NCBI GenBank assembly: GCA_020866945.1
Contig: JAJBVW010000137.1
Location: 2,711-8,413 of the forward strand
Source of the DNA: Oscillospiraceae bacterium
Lineage (GTDB): Bacteria; Bacillota; Clostridia; Oscillospirales; Oscillospiraceae
DNA length: 5,703 bases
Direction of reading: 5' to 3'
A program made the translations under genes and the position numbers. Positions 4,370-5,703 of the stretch are shown piece by piece. The stretch's first letter is position 1. Every line of letters begins with the position of its first letter. The notes beneath the pieces were generated by a model that was not told the origin of the DNA, ran no database searches, and saw only the letters and a list, made by a program, of their open reading frames with translations.

Positions 4370-5703
4370 TGCCTGCGCGGTCGCGGCCGGGGTCGCGGTT
4401 GCGGTGCTGGTGGTATTAGTGGTCTCGCCCTCCGTCCAGGCAATCGCCACCGGGGACAGGCCCTTCAGCGTAACCACCAGGCCGTCCGCTGTCTTGGTAA
4501 CGGCGGGATATTCCACCTCGCCCGCTACGGTACCCAGCTTCTCGGAGGTGACGGTGAACATATGCACCACCACGAAATCGTCGTCCATGCCCGACCCCTC
4601 GGGATAGGGCAGGGTGACGGTGATGCCGGCGGCGGGGAAGTTCTCCTCCGTGGCGTCGATCCAATCGCCGTCGTTAATCTGGTATTGCAGCGTGACATCG
4701 TGCACCGTCACATTGTTCTCGGTGTAGCTCACGCTTGCGGAAACGCGGCTGACCACCGCCTCCGTCAAATCCTCCGTCAGCTCCTCCACCGTGCTGTAAA
4801 TCGTTGTCAGGGTCTCCGGCACCGCGGTCAGCTCCTCGGTGTTGGTGCGGGTCTCTACCTTCACTTCCTCCTCGTCCGTCTCGCCAATGACCACGGTCAG
4901 GACAGGGGTGGGATCCGTCGTATAGCTGTGGCCGCAGACGGTGCAGGTGTGCAGGGTGTAGCCCTCCTCGGTATAGGTCGGGGCCACCACCGTCTCCTCA
5001 TAGCTGTGGCCGGTGGCGGGAATGACCTCGCTGTCCTTCACCGCGTCGCAGCTGGCACAGTGGATGGACTGGCTGCCGTCCGTGGTGCAGGTGGCCGCCT
5101 GGTCGATGGTGTATTCCGTCTCCCAGCTATGGCCCGCGGCGTCAACCCCCTGGGTCTCGGTCAGGCCGCAGACGGCGCAGACCCGTCTCTCGCTGCCCTC
5201 GTCCTCGCAGGTGGGGGAGGTCACGGTCTCCCAATCGCCCCAGCTGTGGCCCGCGGCAGGAATGGCAACAGTTTGTGTCTCGGTGTATTCCGTCTCCCCG
5301 AAGGTGACGGCGGCGGTGTAAACCGTCTCCCCCGCCACGGTGCAGCTTGCCGCCGTGGTGCGGCTCGTCACCTCGCATTCCAGCTTCACCGTATTATCCC
5401 CCGCTTCACAGGTGAATGCAGCGGTGGCGGTGGAATAGTCATCCGCCCAGGCAAAGACCGGCTCGCCGTAGGTATGGCCCGTGGGGGCAATATCCGCCGT
5501 TGCGGTCTGTTCCTTCGCCCACTCGCAATCACTGAAGGTGGCCGTATAGGTCATTTCCCCCTTTTCCGTGCAGGTGGGGTCGATGGGCTGTTCGCCGATC
5601 ACCGTTCCATGGGCTGTCTCGGTGTCATTGCAGACGGTGCAGGTGCGGCTGGCGGTGCAGGTGTAACCGCCGTCGGCCTCGGCCCAGATGTACTGCGTTT
5701 CAC
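4256..5703 (-). CDS. Cell-wall-anchored repeat surface protein, 5'-partial (C-terminal 481 residues)
   Basis: The frame is open to the right edge without a stop. The in-frame GTG at 5600-5602 is not a start, because repeat sequence with the same cysteine pattern continues before it. In visible numbering (residue 1 at 5699-5701), residues about 11-268 are degenerate Cys-containing repeats. Residues 269-423 form a beta-type region with VHDVTLQYQIN, ITVTLPYPEGSG, VVVHMFTV and VTLKGLSPVAIAW. Residues 424-444 are a Thr/Ala-rich linker (TTNTTSTATATPAA), which probably spans the cell wall. The C-terminus has SPATG, a hydrophobic segment of about 20 residues and the tail KKKKSRR, a complete sortase sorting signal. 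The protein is therefore secreted and attached to peptidoglycan. The signal peptide and N-terminal domains, which would show what it binds or does, lie outside the window. Similar repeats occur in large surface proteins of gut Clostridia. An adhesin or structural role is possible but not shown. Confidence 0.87.
   Translation of the reverse strand, partial: ETQYIWAEADGGYTCTASRTCTVCNDTETAHGTVIGEQPIDPTCTEKGEMTYTATFSDCEWAKEQTATADIAPTGHTYGEPVFAWADDYSTATAAFTCEAGDNTVKLECEVTSRTTAASCTVAGETVYTAAVTFGETEYTETQTVAIPAAGHSWGDWETVTSPTCEDEGSERRVCAVCGLTETQGVDAAGHSWETEYTIDQAATCTTDGSQSIHCASCDAVKDSEVIPATGHSYEETVVAPTYTEEGYTLHTCTVCGHSYTTDPTPVLTVVIGETDEEEVKVETRTNTEELTAVPETLTTIYSTVEELTEDLTEAVVSRVSASVSYTENNVTVHDVTLQYQINDGDWIDATEENFPAAGITVTLPYPEGSGMDDDFVVVHMFTVTSEKLGTVAGEVEYPAVTKTADGLVVTLKGLSPVAIAWTEGETTNTTSTATATPAATAQASPATGDDMAPALWLALLAITGCGLTAIAVMKKKKSRR
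4898..5671 (-). repeat. Protein-level tandem repeats of about 40 residues with C-x-x-C and GH(S/T)(W/Y) motifs
   Basis: Six degenerate units are visible within the surface protein. The consensus is roughly (P/A)TCTE-G---Y/R-C-VCG---E----PA-GHS(W/Y). Units lie at about 5579-5671 (incomplete, C-T-V-C), 5459-5578, 5225-5353, 5099-5218, 4982-5098 and 4898-4981 (truncated at its end). A 35-residue segment (5354-5458) separates the second and third. Four units keep a C-x-x-C pair; two (5459-5578 and 5225-5353) have lost it but keep the leading Cys and the GH motif. At DNA level the copies share only short stretches such as the complement of AGCTGTGGCC, so they are old duplications and not recent slippage products. 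Confidence 0.75.

Noticed and set aside
4281..5321. Short + strand frames opposite the surface protein gene
   Set aside because: Their composition mirrors the Thr/Ala/Cys repeats on the other strand. No start signals or motifs were found.
4898..5671. CRISPR array or recent tandem DNA duplication
   Set aside because: The repeated signal is at protein level with spacing near 120 bases and only short shared DNA stretches. There are no near-identical direct repeats separated by unique spacers.

Overview
The window is a GC-rich stretch of ordinary chromosomal character, most likely from a Gram-positive anaerobe of the class Clostridia, and plausibly a gut Oscillospiraceae/Ruminococcaceae-type organism. 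That placement is inference. It rests on AGGAGG-type ribosome binding sites, a 2[4Fe-4S] ferredoxin, a MetA of the acetyl-CoA-using type paired with MetY, and a cell-wall protein with an SPATG sorting signal. No mobile element, CRISPR array, tRNA or rRNA was seen.

Left part (1-2985, + strand): three genes are packed with gaps of 1 and 2 bases and read as one operon. The first is metY (O-acetylhomoserine sulfhydrylase, its start lost off the left edge). The second is metA (homoserine O-acyltransferase, with the Glu111 that marks acetyl-CoA use). The third is a sugar-1-phosphate-type nucleotidyltransferase of unknown substrate. MetA makes O-acetylhomoserine and MetY converts it with sulfide to homocysteine, so the pair forms the direct-sulfhydrylation route to methionine. 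The nucleotidyltransferase has no obvious role in that pathway.

Middle (2986-4255): the operon converges on hslO (Hsp33 redox chaperone, - strand). Between them lies a perfect 16-bp inverted repeat, one arm of which is the last coding stretch of hslO. The 112-base gap upstream of hslO carries a near-consensus promoter on the - strand, and the divergent small gene encodes a 63-residue 2[4Fe-4S] ferredoxin-like protein. Its strong ribosome binding site fixes a start downstream of the longest open frame. A 13-bp hairpin with a UNCG tetraloop then separates it from the next convergent gene.

Right part (4256-5703, - strand): this is the C-terminal 481 residues of a large secreted surface protein, open at the right edge. 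It has degenerate Cys-containing repeats of about 40 residues, a beta-type domain, a Thr/Ala-rich linker, and a C-terminal SPATG / membrane segment / KKKKSRR sorting signal.

No clearly new biological system is visible. The points most worth a second look are the hslO 3'-end inverted repeat, the nucleotidyltransferase in a methionine operon, and the repeat surface protein.
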